Positions 20,274 through 29,451 are shown, counted from the first letter of the stretch. The stretch: 64,000 nt of DNA from Myxacorys almedinensis A (GCF_010091945.1 NZ_WVIE01000009.1:124001-188000), one strand, 5' to 3'. Numbers and translations are program-made. The notes: a model not told the origin generated them from the letters alone.

Positions 20274-20735
20274 ATGGATACTAAAGTAGGTAATAACTTT
20301 GCAGTTGTCAATCTTGGAGCTTTCTCTGAGCTAGCGCAATTTACCTTCAAGGCAACTACCGTTCCTCTCACCGTCCAAGGGAAAGTATTTTTGAAGGAGC
20401 GGCTCAACCTCAGCAGCACAGAAATTTCTTTCAATACCCTCCCGCCCGGAAAATCTCTCTCGTTTTATCACACGCATTGCTTGAACGAAGAAATTTATAT
20501 TTTTATCCAGGGCGAGGGCGAGTTTCAGGTTGATGATGCAGTGTTTTCAGTGACCGAAGGCACCGTTGTGAAAGTTGATTGTGAGGGGGAACGTTGCTGG
20601 CGAAACACCTCTCCCGCAGAAAACTTGTACTGCATCGTCATTCAAGCGCGGGCAGGATCGGTGCTCGACCCTGATATTCAAGATGGGCGCAAGGTTGGGA
20701 GAGTTGTAAGTTGGGAGGGTAAAAATCGGATCTAG
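20274..20735 (+). CDS. Single-domain cupin protein
   Basis: The 153-residue protein is a cupin beta-barrel. Motif 1 is PPGKSLSFYHTHCLNEEIYIF near residues 62-82 with His-His-Glu metal ligands, and the second motif lies around EGTVVKVDCEGERCWRN. Such proteins bind metals and small acids; this one could sequester or modify a small compound sensed by the neighbouring regulator. The enzymatic activity is unknown. It is likely controlled by the divergent HxlR-family gene. Confidence 0.82.
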   Translation: MDTKVGNNFAVVNLGAFSELAQFTFKATTVPLTVQGKVFLKERLNLSSTEISFNTLPPGKSLSFYHTHCLNEEIYIFIQGEGEFQVDDAVFSVTEGTVVKVDCEGERCWRNTSPAENLYCIVIQARAGSVLDPDIQDGRKVGRVVSWEGKNRI

Positions 20736-21515
20736 CCTCATCTAACTAGAGAAATGTTGAACAAGTACGTCAATATATTGCAAGAAGTATTGATTTAAGG
20801 ACAAATCGTCATACATGCACTTTTTTCTTGGGCAGAGCAGGATGATAAGGAGGCAAATCAGAAGGTGCTTGGATCGAGAAGTCGAATACGCTAGATGGCG
20901 TAGCTTTAGCAAAGTTTTTGCCAAGTTGCTGAGATTTGTCGGTCAGATGCTCTTTTTTGCGCTAACGTACGAACTTAATGCCAGAATTGCACGTCTTCGG
21001 ATTATCGCCATTTGAAGTTGAGGAAAGATCAGCTTGACTGCGATCGCTAAAATCCTCGTTTGCAAAAAACTCTGGTTTACAAATAGTGTTAGCTGCGATC
21101 GCTAAAATCAGTCTCCCAAAAATCGCACCCTGCTATTGTTACCGATGGCGTAATAACCGAACACGGAGAAGTACGGTTAGATTTGAGAACACACGAATCC
21201 TTCTCCAAGGTCATACAGATATATATTCCGACTGAGATATAATTCCGAAAAATCAGTCTGGTAGCCGCTCCGAAATCTACCACTAGGTCAGTACTTTTGC
21301 CTAGCCACTCCTGTAACCTTCGATATATTACGAGTGTGAGACGGAAGACACTTTTTGATTTGTCAAGTCGAAATTTCCGTCTTGGCAAAATATGAGTTTT
21401 ATCTTAAACATATCTTAGCGACCCTGCGCTTTCATGCCCATGCAGGCACGCTTTTACTCGTAATGAGGCTACCGAACTATTAACTTTGGAATCATTAACC
21501 TTGTAGGAGGTTTAC
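20736..21515. other. 780-base spacer with no supported gene
   Basis: Only short frames without family character occur. The region contains a 17-base direct repeat at 21038 and 21093 and A/T-rich promoter-like stretches (21385-21420) before the glycosyltransferase gene. It could contain a small RNA, which cannot be judged by eye. Confidence 0.5.
21038..21109. repeat. 17-base direct repeat containing HIP1
   Basis: CTGCGATCGCTAAAATC occurs identically at 21038-21054 and 21093-21109, 55 bases apart. The conserved flank beyond the HIP1 octamer shows it is more than a chance HIP1 pair. Confidence 0.6.
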
Positions 21516-22601
21516 ATGCGGATTGCTCAAGTTGCGCCATTATGGGAGCGGGTTCCCCCTCCAGCCTATGGCGGTATTGAGTTGGTCGTGAGCTTGCTAA
21601 CCGATGAGCTAGTGCGCCGTGGACATGAAGTCACACTGTTTGCAACTGGCGATTCGTTGACCCTGGCAAAGCTTGAGTCAGTTCATGCTCGTGCAGTGCG
21701 TCTCGATCCCCTCGTGAAGGAGTATCAAATTTATGAGATGCTTCAGCTAACCCAGGTTTACGAGCGCGCTCACGAATTTGATGTGATTCATTCTCACATG
21801 GGTTGTGCGGCTCTACCTTATGCAAACTTTACAAAAACCCCAACCGTTCACACGCTGCACGGCGTTTTTACTTCAGATAATGAAAAGATGTTTAGCCATG
21901 CTCACAAGCAGCCATTTGTGAGTATCTCAGACGCACAGCGAGAGGCTCGTCTGAAACTAAACTGCGTTGCCACGGTTTATAACGGCATTGATGTAGACAG
22001 CTACAAATTCTATGCTGAGCCGTCTGATCCGCCCTATCTAGCATTTTTAGGTCGGTTGTCGCCGGAGAAAGGTCCTCATATTGCGATCGAGATTGCCAAG
22101 CGCACAGGCTGGCGGCTCAAGATGGCAGGAAAAGTTGATATTGTTGATCAAGAATTTTACGAAACCGAACTTAAGCCCCACATTGATGGCGACCAGATTG
22201 AGTATTTGGGCGAAGCCAATCATGTTCAGAAAAACACATTAATGGGCAATGCGTATGCTACCCTTTTCCCCATCACTTGGCGTGAACCGTTTGGCTTGGT
22301 GATGGTGGAATCGATGGCATCCGGAACGCCTGTCATTGGTATGAATCTAGGGTCTGCACCAGAAGTCATTGCTCACGGAAAGAGCGGATTTTTGTGCGAG
22401 TCGATTGATGATTGCATTGCAGCACTAGATCAAGTTCCTGATCTCGATCGCAGCGCCTGTCGCCAGCAGGTGATTGATAAATTCAGCGTTCAGCAAATGA
22501 CCGATGGCTATGAAACTGTTTACCGTCAGTTGATGGGTGAACGATTTAAGCAAAATGGTCGCTTGTTGAGCTTAAGCACTCTGTCAGACAGACGAAATTA
22601 G
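21516..22601 (+). CDS. GT4 family glycosyltransferase
   Basis: The 361-residue GT-B enzyme begins MRIAQVAPLWERVPPPAYGG, with the GG glycine pair of the nucleotide-sugar fold. The C-terminal half has FLGRLSPEKGPH and the EX7E motif in REPFGLVMVESMASGTPVIG. AGGAGG lies nine bases before the ATG. Acceptor and donor are unknown; this clade occurs in cyanobacteria near stress or exopolysaccharide genes. A terminator follows immediately, so it is probably monocistronic and separate from the next GT4 gene. Confidence 0.9.
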   Translation: MRIAQVAPLWERVPPPAYGGIELVVSLLTDELVRRGHEVTLFATGDSLTLAKLESVHARAVRLDPLVKEYQIYEMLQLTQVYERAHEFDVIHSHMGCAALPYANFTKTPTVHTLHGVFTSDNEKMFSHAHKQPFVSISDAQREARLKLNCVATVYNGIDVDSYKFYAEPSDPPYLAFLGRLSPEKGPHIAIEIAKRTGWRLKMAGKVDIVDQEFYETELKPHIDGDQIEYLGEANHVQKNTLMGNAYATLFPITWREPFGLVMVESMASGTPVIGMNLGSAPEVIAHGKSGFLCESIDDCIAALDQVPDLDRSACRQQVIDKFSVQQMTDGYETVYRQLMGERFKQNGRLLSLSTLSDRRN

Positions 22602-22603
22602 CC

Positions 22604-22632
22604 AGGTGGAGCAAGTGCATCCGCCTTTTTTT
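22604..22632 (+). terminator. Rho-independent terminator after the first GT4 gene
   Basis: AGGTGGA and TCCGCCT (one G-T pair) flank a nine-base loop, followed by a run of seven T. It starts 2 bases after the stop codon. Confidence 0.8.
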
Positions 22633-22807
22633 GTCCCAACTTTGCTTTGGGTGGTTCGCTATTTGCGCTCTACCCTCAGCGTTTGGGATTGGCTAAGGTT
22701 GTAAAGAGGTCTGATAACCCGTTTTTTGTCCAAACGAGGCAATAGGCTAAGTTGGCTGTGGTTCGCCCTCCCTATCGCCTCTACTTCGTCTTTATGAGGT
22801 GAACGTT

Positions 22808-24244
22808 ATGGTATTTGTAAACGGAAAGTCACTTACATCCACTAGTGGGTCTACGGCGTCGCAATCGACGTTTTTTGCGCCCCGCTCGAAAACGCCAAAT
22901 CGACAAGCGATCGCACTCATTTCAGATCATGGCGATCCGGCGGCTGAGATTGGCAAGGAAGAAGCGGGCGGGCAAAATGTCTATGTGCGGCAAGTTGGAG
23001 AAGCCCTGTCGAAACTGGGTTGGCAGGTGGATATGTTTACCCGCAAGGCAAAAGCAGACGATCCGACGATCGTGCAGCACAACCCTCATTGCCGCACCAT
23101 TCGTCTGAGCGCAGGACCAGAAGAATTCGTCCCCCGCGATCGCTTGTTTGAGTATATGCCGCAATTTGTGGAAGAGTTTCACAAGTACCAAGCCAAGCAT
23201 CACTATCCGTTAATTCACACGAATTATTGGATGTCGGCTTGGGTGGGGCTAGAGGTACAAAAAACCCACAATGTTCAGTTGATTAATACCTATCATTCGC
23301 TGGGGGCGGTGAAGTATCAAGCTGTGCCCCATCGTCCTGCGATCGCAGAGACCCGATTAGCGGTTGAGAAAGCCATCTTAGAAAACGCCCATTGCACCGT
23401 TGCCACGAGTCCGCAGGAAGCAGACATGCTGCGATCGCTCGTTTCTGATTTGGGACATATTGAAGTGATTCCTTGTGGAACAGATATTAGCCGATTTTAC
23501 GCAATTCCTAAGGTAGACGCTCGGCTCCAGCTTGGGTTAAAGCCAACGGATGAAGTTATCGTCTATGTCGGGCGATTTGATCCGCGCAAGGGAATCGAAA
23601 CACTCGTGAGAGCGGCTCAACTCATTAAGCGCAACACTGTAGATGCCTCTAATTTACGCCTTGTGATCGTGGGCGGCAGCGACCCAACAAAACCCGACGG
23701 GCAAGAACGCCAACGCATTGAGCAACTTGTTGGTGAATTAGGATTAGCAGAACACACCACGTTTGCCGGACGAGTAGGGCACGATCGCTTGCCGCTCTAC
23801 TATACGGCGGCTGATGTGTGTGTCATTCCTAGCCACTATGAGCCATTTGGGTTAGTTGCGATCGAAGCCATGGCTTGTGGGACTCCGGTAGTTGCATCCG
23901 ATGTCGGTGGACTAAAATTTAGCGTTGTTCCTGAAGAAACAGGATTGCTGGTTCCGCCTCAAGATGAAACTGCTTTTGCCGCTGCGATCGAGCGGATTTT
24001 GAGCGATGAACTATGGGCGAGAAAGCTCAGAAAGCGGGCATCTGAGCGGGTTCAACAGAATTTTAGTTGGACAGGAGTAGCGGCTCAGCTAAGCGACTTG
24101 TATCGTCGGATGTTGGCTCAGTCGATCATGGGCGACATGATTTTGCCGAGTCAGTCTGCGATCAGCGTTTCGCTCAATCCAGACGCGCTACCTAACCCAT
24201 CACGTAAACCTGCTTTAACAAAAAGCCTCACAAAGGTTTCGTAG
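22808..24244 (+). CDS. GT4 family glycosyltransferase, sucrose-phosphate-synthase/MshA-like
   Basis: The ATG at 22808 is chosen because GAGGTGA lies six bases upstream; a GTG nine bases earlier overlaps that Shine-Dalgarno. The product has about 478 residues. The N-terminal half carries SDHGDPAAEIGKEEAGGQNVYV, the glycine loop seen in sucrose synthase, sucrose-phosphate synthase and MshA relatives. The C-terminal half has VGRFDPRKGIETLV and the EX7E motif in EPFGLVAIEAMACGTPVV. UDP-glucose-dependent synthesis of a small sugar is plausible; the acceptor is not deducible. The neighbouring GH13 enzyme suggests a carbohydrate locus. Confidence 0.88.
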   Translation: MVFVNGKSLTSTSGSTASQSTFFAPRSKTPNRQAIALISDHGDPAAEIGKEEAGGQNVYVRQVGEALSKLGWQVDMFTRKAKADDPTIVQHNPHCRTIRLSAGPEEFVPRDRLFEYMPQFVEEFHKYQAKHHYPLIHTNYWMSAWVGLEVQKTHNVQLINTYHSLGAVKYQAVPHRPAIAETRLAVEKAILENAHCTVATSPQEADMLRSLVSDLGHIEVIPCGTDISRFYAIPKVDARLQLGLKPTDEVIVYVGRFDPRKGIETLVRAAQLIKRNTVDASNLRLVIVGGSDPTKPDGQERQRIEQLVGELGLAEHTTFAGRVGHDRLPLYYTAADVCVIPSHYEPFGLVAIEAMACGTPVVASDVGGLKFSVVPEETGLLVPPQDETAFAAAIERILSDELWARKLRKRASERVQQNFSWTGVAAQLSDLYRRMLAQSIMGDMILPSQSAISVSLNPDALPNPSRKPALTKSLTKVS

Positions 24245-24371
24245 CAGCACAAAGATCTGTTCTTTCCTGAGATCACGAATGTCGCTCCATTCGTGACGCT
24301 ATCTGCTAACAACCCCTTTCCTCGGCTCACAGCAAAGTAGCCCTGCTAGCCTAAATCAACTAACACCAAAT

Positions 24372-24408
24372 AGAGCAGATAAAGGGTTTAAATCCGTCTA
24401 TCTGCTCT
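24372..24408 (+). terminator. Terminator between the second GT4 gene and the GH13 gene
   Basis: AGAGCAGATA at 24372-24381 and TATCTGCTCT at 24399-24408 form a ten-base-pair stem. On the plus strand it is followed by GTTTGTTGTG. The two flanking genes converge, so it could serve either; the plus-strand tail is richer in T. Confidence 0.7.
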
Positions 24409-24449
24409 GTTTGTTGTGACCAATGGGATGAGCAATGCTAAGTCAAGAA

Positions 24450-26108
24450 TCACTGCCAGACAAACACTTTTGCCTCAAACGCACCCAGGTCAGTCATTAG
24501 AGAACTATCATTTGCATCCACATCATAGTTTCCTGTCCATTCGTGCCACGTTCCATTTTCTGGAAAATCTGGCACTGTATATCCTGCCAAGAACTGCTCT
24601 GAAAAATTGGCGACAACCACAACTCGCGAGCCTTCGTCATTCCACCGCGTGTATGCCAGCACTTTTGCCTCTGGGTTTTCGTGGAAGAAGTTGATGTTTT
24701 CGGTGTAGAGCGCGCGATTGCTTTTTCGCAATGCAATCAGACCTTTGTAATACTCAAACAGCCCGCGATTGAGATCGCCCCCTAGCAGCGTCCAATCAAT
24801 CTTGGCTTGCTCTTGCACTTTGTGTTTATATTCACCAAATTCTTCGCCCATCCAAATAAGGGGCACGCCTACGGCAGTCAGTAACACGGCAGCACCCAAT
24901 TTTGCCCGTTGAAAAGCGGCTTCGTCTAGAATCTGGCGATCGCCCAACTCTGCCATCACATGGTTGTGATCATGATTGGTCAGATAGTTGACCACGTTGG
25001 TTGTGCCCATAAATCCTTGACGTTTGCAATCGATCGCATCTTTGAGTCGTTCTAGGTCGAACACTTCGCCAGTCATGTGTTCTAGCAGGCAATGATAAAA
25101 ACTGTCGTGCCAGCAGCCATCCATCGGGCCGTCGGCATTGGTAATACTGGTGGTTTCAGGAATGTGTTCGGCAACGTTATAAAACGGTTTTCCTCCTGCT
25201 GTTTCTCTTGCTTGCTGAACAATCCAATGCATGAAATCATAATTGGCAATCTGTCGGGCAGCATCATAGCGAATGCCATCGAGATGAAATTCGGAAACCC
25301 AATAGCGAATGGTATCCCCAATAAAGCGACGAGCAGGATAGGTATCTAGTTGATCATCATAAAATTCATAGTTAAATTCGGGTCCCCAATTGTTATCTGG
25401 GTCGCGCGGCTCATGGTGATACCAATAGTCGTGATCAATCTGGGTGAGCGGAGCGGAGGCTTCAGAATGGTTATAAATTCCATCCATAATGACGCGAATA
25501 CCGCGACCGTGGCACTCATCTATAAATTGCTTGAGATCGGCGGTGGAACCGTAGCTCGATTCGGTTGCAAAAAAGTGCCGTGGATTGTAGCCCCAGCTAT
25601 AATCCCCTGGATATTCTTTGAGCGGCATTAGCTCGATCGCATTTACGCCTAACTCAGACAAATAATCGAGCTTTGCGATCGCATCGACATATTTGCCCCG
25701 CACCTTGGGATCGTCTTCGCCACCCGAAAAATCTGCCATGTGCAGTTCATAGATCACAAGCTCACGATCGGCAGGCAGCGGCTGATCGTCATGTTGCCAA
25801 ACATAGTGATCAACCGTGCGATCGCCGCCGTGAATCTGGACGATAGAATTTTCGCTAGAGCTTTTGCCATCCACATCGGTGGCGTAGGGGTCGGTGACAT
25901 CGACCCACTCATCTGGCTCAAAAAACCAGCTTTTCGATCGCACTCGAAACTTGTATTCGTGCGTCCCATCTTCTAAATCGACCGTGACCCGAAAATAGCC
26001 ATCGTCGCCTTTCTGCATCGGAATCTCGTTCCAATCTGAAAACGAACCGACGATCGCGGCTTCCTTGTTATAAGGAGCAAACAAATTAAACTCGACAGGA
26101 TTTGCCAT
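24450..26108 (-). CDS. GH13 alpha-glucan enzyme with N-terminal CBM48 (alpha-amylase/branching type)
   Basis: The 552-residue protein starts with a CBM48 sandwich (about 1-85: FNLFAPYNKEAAIVGSFSDWNE and DGTHEYKFRV). The (beta/alpha)8 barrel follows, with conserved region I in DGIYNHS, region II DGIRYDAAR carrying the nucleophile Asp, region III NVAEHIPE with the acid/base Glu, and region IV YLTNHDHN with the third Asp. A C-terminal beta domain ends the chain. No signal peptide is seen, so it acts on intracellular glycogen or oligosaccharides. Whether it hydrolyses or branches is not clear; it resembles short cyanobacterial and bacterial branching-enzyme-like GH13 proteins. Confidence 0.9.
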   Translation of the reverse strand: MANPVEFNLFAPYNKEAAIVGSFSDWNEIPMQKGDDGYFRVTVDLEDGTHEYKFRVRSKSWFFEPDEWVDVTDPYATDVDGKSSSENSIVQIHGGDRTVDHYVWQHDDQPLPADRELVIYELHMADFSGGEDDPKVRGKYVDAIAKLDYLSELGVNAIELMPLKEYPGDYSWGYNPRHFFATESSYGSTADLKQFIDECHGRGIRVIMDGIYNHSEASAPLTQIDHDYWYHHEPRDPDNNWGPEFNYEFYDDQLDTYPARRFIGDTIRYWVSEFHLDGIRYDAARQIANYDFMHWIVQQARETAGGKPFYNVAEHIPETTSITNADGPMDGCWHDSFYHCLLEHMTGEVFDLERLKDAIDCKRQGFMGTTNVVNYLTNHDHNHVMAELGDRQILDEAAFQRAKLGAAVLLTAVGVPLIWMGEEFGEYKHKVQEQAKIDWTLLGGDLNRGLFEYYKGLIALRKSNRALYTENINFFHENPEAKVLAYTRWNDEGSRVVVVANFSEQFLAGYTVPDFPENGTWHEWTGNYDVDANDSSLMTDLGAFEAKVFVWQ

Positions 26109-26630
26109 AAAGCTTTCTATAGTCAGACGTTTGACTTACGGTTGAGAGGAACGTATCGCATTGTCTACTGCAAATCCAGCATTTTGTATCTAGCCTTAGA
26201 CCCTAACCGCCCCCTAGTTTCCTATTCCTCTAGGCGCAGGTTAACCGAAGAGTGCGAATTTCATCCCCGCTTCTTGGCAGGGCTGATTTATCGGCGGTAT
26301 AAACAGGAGAATAAAGGAGTTGCTCTTGATCTAAGTTGTCATGAGCTTGATTGAACATCTCAAACAAATCCGCGATTTTTGCACTGAACTCATCTCTCTT
26401 TTGCAGTCCCGTTTGCGCGAATTAATCTGTCAATGTTAGAGATCGAATTTCCAGTCATACGGCTGATGATATTCGCGATCGCAGAGCTATTGTTAAAACA
26501 ATGCTGCCGTTTGTGAGAATTGAGAACTGTTGAAAAAAGTTGGCGATCGTTCAGTTCAACAACAAACCGTGGTAGAACCCTATCATTGGTTCCGGCGATC
26601 GCAAGATAACGTATGTTGACACAACTGCTG
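26109..26630. other. 520-base spacer with no supported gene
   Basis: Frames are short and lack family motifs. It should contain the promoter of the GH13 gene near its left end. Several HIP1 octamers are present; no terminator was recognised for the gene on the right. Confidence 0.45.
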
Positions 26631-27437
26631 CTACTTTCGCTCCATTGGGCGCTTTGAGAGGTTGAGTGTGGCGCGTGAAACAGGGGCAGCGGTTGTCATA
26701 ATGCGGGTGCGGCTTTGGGACTTCCAATGTTGATATCGCAGCAAGGGAAAAGACGCGACCTGTTTTGCCAATGCCCAGAAAAAGACGTAGCTTGCCAACA
26801 ATCGCTCAAATGAATCAAACCGGGCTTCTCGGAATTGCCCCAGCGTGATCTGTCGTTCGAGAGGACTGTCATTCGACTCAATCAAAACAGGCGAGACACT
26901 AGACAAAATAATCGCGTCTTGAAAGCCTTGATGTGCGATCGCGCTGTTGTGCCCCAAGGCGATGATTTCTGCTCCTGTATCTAAATTTCGGACTCCAGTT
27001 GCTTGCTTGCCCGTCATGATGATTGCACTTTCATTCTCTTTTTGCGTCGGGCTGCGTCGCCCATCGGGGACTCCTAAGAAGATTAACGTCCCTCTGACGA
27101 CTCGATGACCAAAATGGTGCAGCATATGATCTTGTGGATTCGCACCATGAACGTCTAGGGAAGCGATACCGTAGCTGAGTGAAAATAGTTTGCTGACATA
27201 CACTTTCAAGAGTTGATGAACCCAAGGCACATCGCCAATCACAAGCGATCGCTTTCCGGTACGGGCTAGGAGGGGTCTCTTCTGCACAGAGCGCAGTCCC
27301 AAGCTCCAAAGCCAAGGACCAAAAATATAGAGCAAGATATCTGCCACTGTGAGCAATGGGAGCAACAACGTAGGAACTGGCAAATTTGCAACGCCAAACA
27401 TCGCACGAAATAAGGTTTGAACCAATGGCGCGTGCAA
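26631..27437 (-). CDS. Membrane/SIS-like protein, probably the out-of-frame second half of the upstream SIS gene
   Basis: The 268-residue frame begins with a TTG, but the same frame stays open upstream to 27608, overlapping the end of the preceding SIS gene by about 54 bases. The upstream extension includes coding-looking sequence WAWHILETPLAWGIHALYIL that would complete a membrane helix. Two hydrophobic segments lie near the start (residues 5-50), followed by a soluble domain with LVIGDVPWVHQLLKVY, and DAIILSSVSPVLI, which resembles a second SIS half. The chain ends in a basic tail. Function unknown; it is likely a segment of a larger GlmS-like protein with a disrupted frame. Confidence 0.55.
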   Translation of the reverse strand: MHAPLVQTLFRAMFGVANLPVPTLLLPLLTVADILLYIFGPWLWSLGLRSVQKRPLLARTGKRSLVIGDVPWVHQLLKVYVSKLFSLSYGIASLDVHGANPQDHMLHHFGHRVVRGTLIFLGVPDGRRSPTQKENESAIIMTGKQATGVRNLDTGAEIIALGHNSAIAHQGFQDAIILSSVSPVLIESNDSPLERQITLGQFREARFDSFERLLASYVFFWALAKQVASFPLLRYQHWKSQSRTRIMTTAAPVSRATLNLSKRPMERK

Positions 27438-27553
27438 TCCTACGGTAATCAGAATATAGAGCGCATGAATTCCCCAAGCTAAGGGAGTTTCTAGGATGTG
27501 CCATGCCCATTTCTGACTACTCCGAATCAGTTGCTGATGATCTGAAGATCGGT

Positions 27554-28621
27554 TCAGTTCGCCACTTGCGGTTGTTCCAACAACTGTGCGATCGCAGTTC
27601 CCATCAGACTACAAATCTCTCCCGTCATAATGAAGAGTTCGCTGATACTTCCTTGGCGGCGGAGTTCTTCTAGAGCGTTGGTCGCTTGCAAGGTCGGAAA
27701 GGTCTGCCCAGACTGACTAATCGCCAGCACGATCGAGGTTTTACCCAGACGCAACCCTTTCCAGTCATACTGCAATCGTTGTAAAAGCTGATTGGCAGAA
27801 ATGGTTTTGACGCTAAGCGAGGGGAATAGCAGGGTTAAATCTTGGGCGAATCGCTCACCTAGCCACAGACTGCTTTCAACCCCCGTAATTAGAAGATCGA
27901 TCGCGGCGATATCTGCAACCTGCTCTAGTTTGAAATTAACGGTTGCACGCTGCCTGTGATCCCAGAGCTTTGCTTTCTCAATCAGTAATTCAACCAAATA
28001 GTCTGCGGTCTGACGATTAAACGAAACTGGATCGCGCCAAGATTGCTCGATCGACTTGAGAACTTTAGGAATATCCTGAATGTCTCGTTGGACTGGATCG
28101 TTTGCCTGTTCTTCTGGCGGCAGAATGTAGGCATTGTCTTGAAGCGGAATCCAGCGTTCTTCGAGTTCTGAACCGCGCAGTTCACGGTCTTCTAGCATGG
28201 AATAAACCGTGATGTGATTCACGCCGACCCAGGCAATTTCACCTGCTTTTTGGTCTAAGTCCAATCGATACGATCGGGGAATGAGGGTCGCTTCTCTATA
28301 GATGTAATTGCGGTGTTCAGGCTGGCTGCGGAAATTCTCAAAGACCTCTAGGGCGGCGTAAGCCGGAACGGTTTCGCTGATAAACTTGGGCGAGGTCTCT
28401 AACTGTTTTTGAAGCAGAGGCGCAACGTGTTCACTGGTATAGCTTCTGACTGCATTCATAGTTTGAGTCAGGATTTCAGCTTTTGTTGAAACTTCATCCT
28501 CGGCTTTGTGCTGCATTGCCCGTGACAATGTAATTCCACTCAGAATTGTTCCACCTAGAAAAATCAGAGTGAGTAGCAACGTAAATTGAGTTCCCAGCCT
28601 GAGCTTTCTAAGCATTTCCAC
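27554..28621 (-). CDS. DUF3365 (Tll0287-like) and SIS-domain fusion
   Basis: The 355-residue protein has an N-terminal membrane helix (about 12-33) and a DUF3365-like region with TMNAVRSYTSEHVAPLL near 54-70 and the EATLIP segment near 110-115, which in Tll0287 relatives belongs to a heme-binding PAS-like fold. After about residue 125 the sequence changes to a sugar-isomerase (SIS) layout, with LLITGVESSLWLGERFAQ near 243-260 and the sugar-phosphate loop VLAISQSGQTFPTLQAT near 298-314, as in GlmS. It ends soon after the SIS core. Combined with the next frame it may once have encoded one protein. Biochemical role unknown. Confidence 0.65.
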   Translation of the reverse strand: MEMLRKLRLGTQFTLLLTLIFLGGTILSGITLSRAMQHKAEDEVSTKAEILTQTMNAVRSYTSEHVAPLLQKQLETSPKFISETVPAYAALEVFENFRSQPEHRNYIYREATLIPRSYRLDLDQKAGEIAWVGVNHITVYSMLEDRELRGSELEERWIPLQDNAYILPPEEQANDPVQRDIQDIPKVLKSIEQSWRDPVSFNRQTADYLVELLIEKAKLWDHRQRATVNFKLEQVADIAAIDLLITGVESSLWLGERFAQDLTLLFPSLSVKTISANQLLQRLQYDWKGLRLGKTSIVLAISQSGQTFPTLQATNALEELRRQGSISELFIMTGEICSLMGTAIAQLLEQPQVAN

Positions 28622-29106
28622 TCCTTGAGTCAGAGATTGCTAGAACGATATTAGGTGATATGCAACTTTAAACTTGATAGTTAAAACCGCTCCTAATCCA
28701 GCCAAAGCGTGCCTCCGCACACTCACAGTCAACCTGAGAAAGCAGTCCACGAAGGTAGACTTCGTTTGTATGCCCGCGAATTTTATTTGCCAAGTCAAAA
28801 GAAGTCTGCGCATCGCCTAATATTACGATGAGCGTCAAAGATTTCGTTCTTTAGACGGTAGCTGAGTTAATCTTTCTGCACTTCGTCTTCGGAGTCTTCG
28901 GATGAAATCAATATAGGAAAGACTGTAGGTCTTGTCAAATTTAATATAAAACGTTAAGCAAAACGATCGTCGTCTTGAGACCGCATCAAACACTACGGGT
29001 TTTAAGGGGTTTGGTACGCATAATGACGTGCAGAAGATTGTAGATCACGATACAGTTTTAATCTCAAAATGTGGCTATTAGTAATTGCTGATTTATTCAC
29101 AAATCA
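28622..29106. other. 485-base spacer with no supported gene
   Basis: A/T-rich sequence between the DUF3365/SIS gene and a TPR-like fragment. No gene, tRNA or clear hairpin was recognised. The promoter of the SIS gene should lie near its left edge. Confidence 0.45.
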
Positions 29107-29451
29107 ATGATCGATTTTGCTAAGTTTTGGGTGAACAGATCACGATCCATCGAGTCAGAAATCGTGATGGTAACTCTGTCATCCAGATCATCCAGCGTGA
29201 TCGCGATCCTTTGTGGTGAACAAACAGAGCCGAATTGTGGAAAAGAGAGTGCAGTTGCGATCGCGCGTCAGCCGTCTGATCCGTTTGGAGAAGCCGCCGG
29301 ATTAGGAAGCTTAGGCAATGTTTATCGACTACAGAATCAGGCGATAGCACGGCAAAAGATGAGTTTATTCAACAGGCAATTGATATGGCATATGCTCAGA
29401 GAGCCTGATTCGCGCTACGATTTTCCCACTTTCGGATATGCAATTCGCTGA
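29107..29451 (+). pseudogene. Possible TPR-gene remnant
   Basis: The 114-codon frame has one TPR-like stretch, EAAGLGSLGNVYRLQNQAIA near residues 62-81, similar to TPR_12-type repeats of cyanobacterial CHAT/kinesin-light-chain-like proteins, with unconvincing sequence around it. A second frame gives DEFIQQAIDMAYAQRA at the end. This fits a decayed TPR gene. It overlaps the last bases of the convergent 7TM-HD gene. Confidence 0.3.

Noticed and set aside
20815-21388. Short frames of 66 and 99 codons in the 20.7-21.5 kb spacer
   Set aside because: No ribosome-binding site, no family sign, unrelated composition; treated as non-coding.
26142-26354. 70-codon plus frame in the spacer before the GH13 gene
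   Set aside because: No motif, no ribosome-binding site, no conserved neighbour; unsupported.
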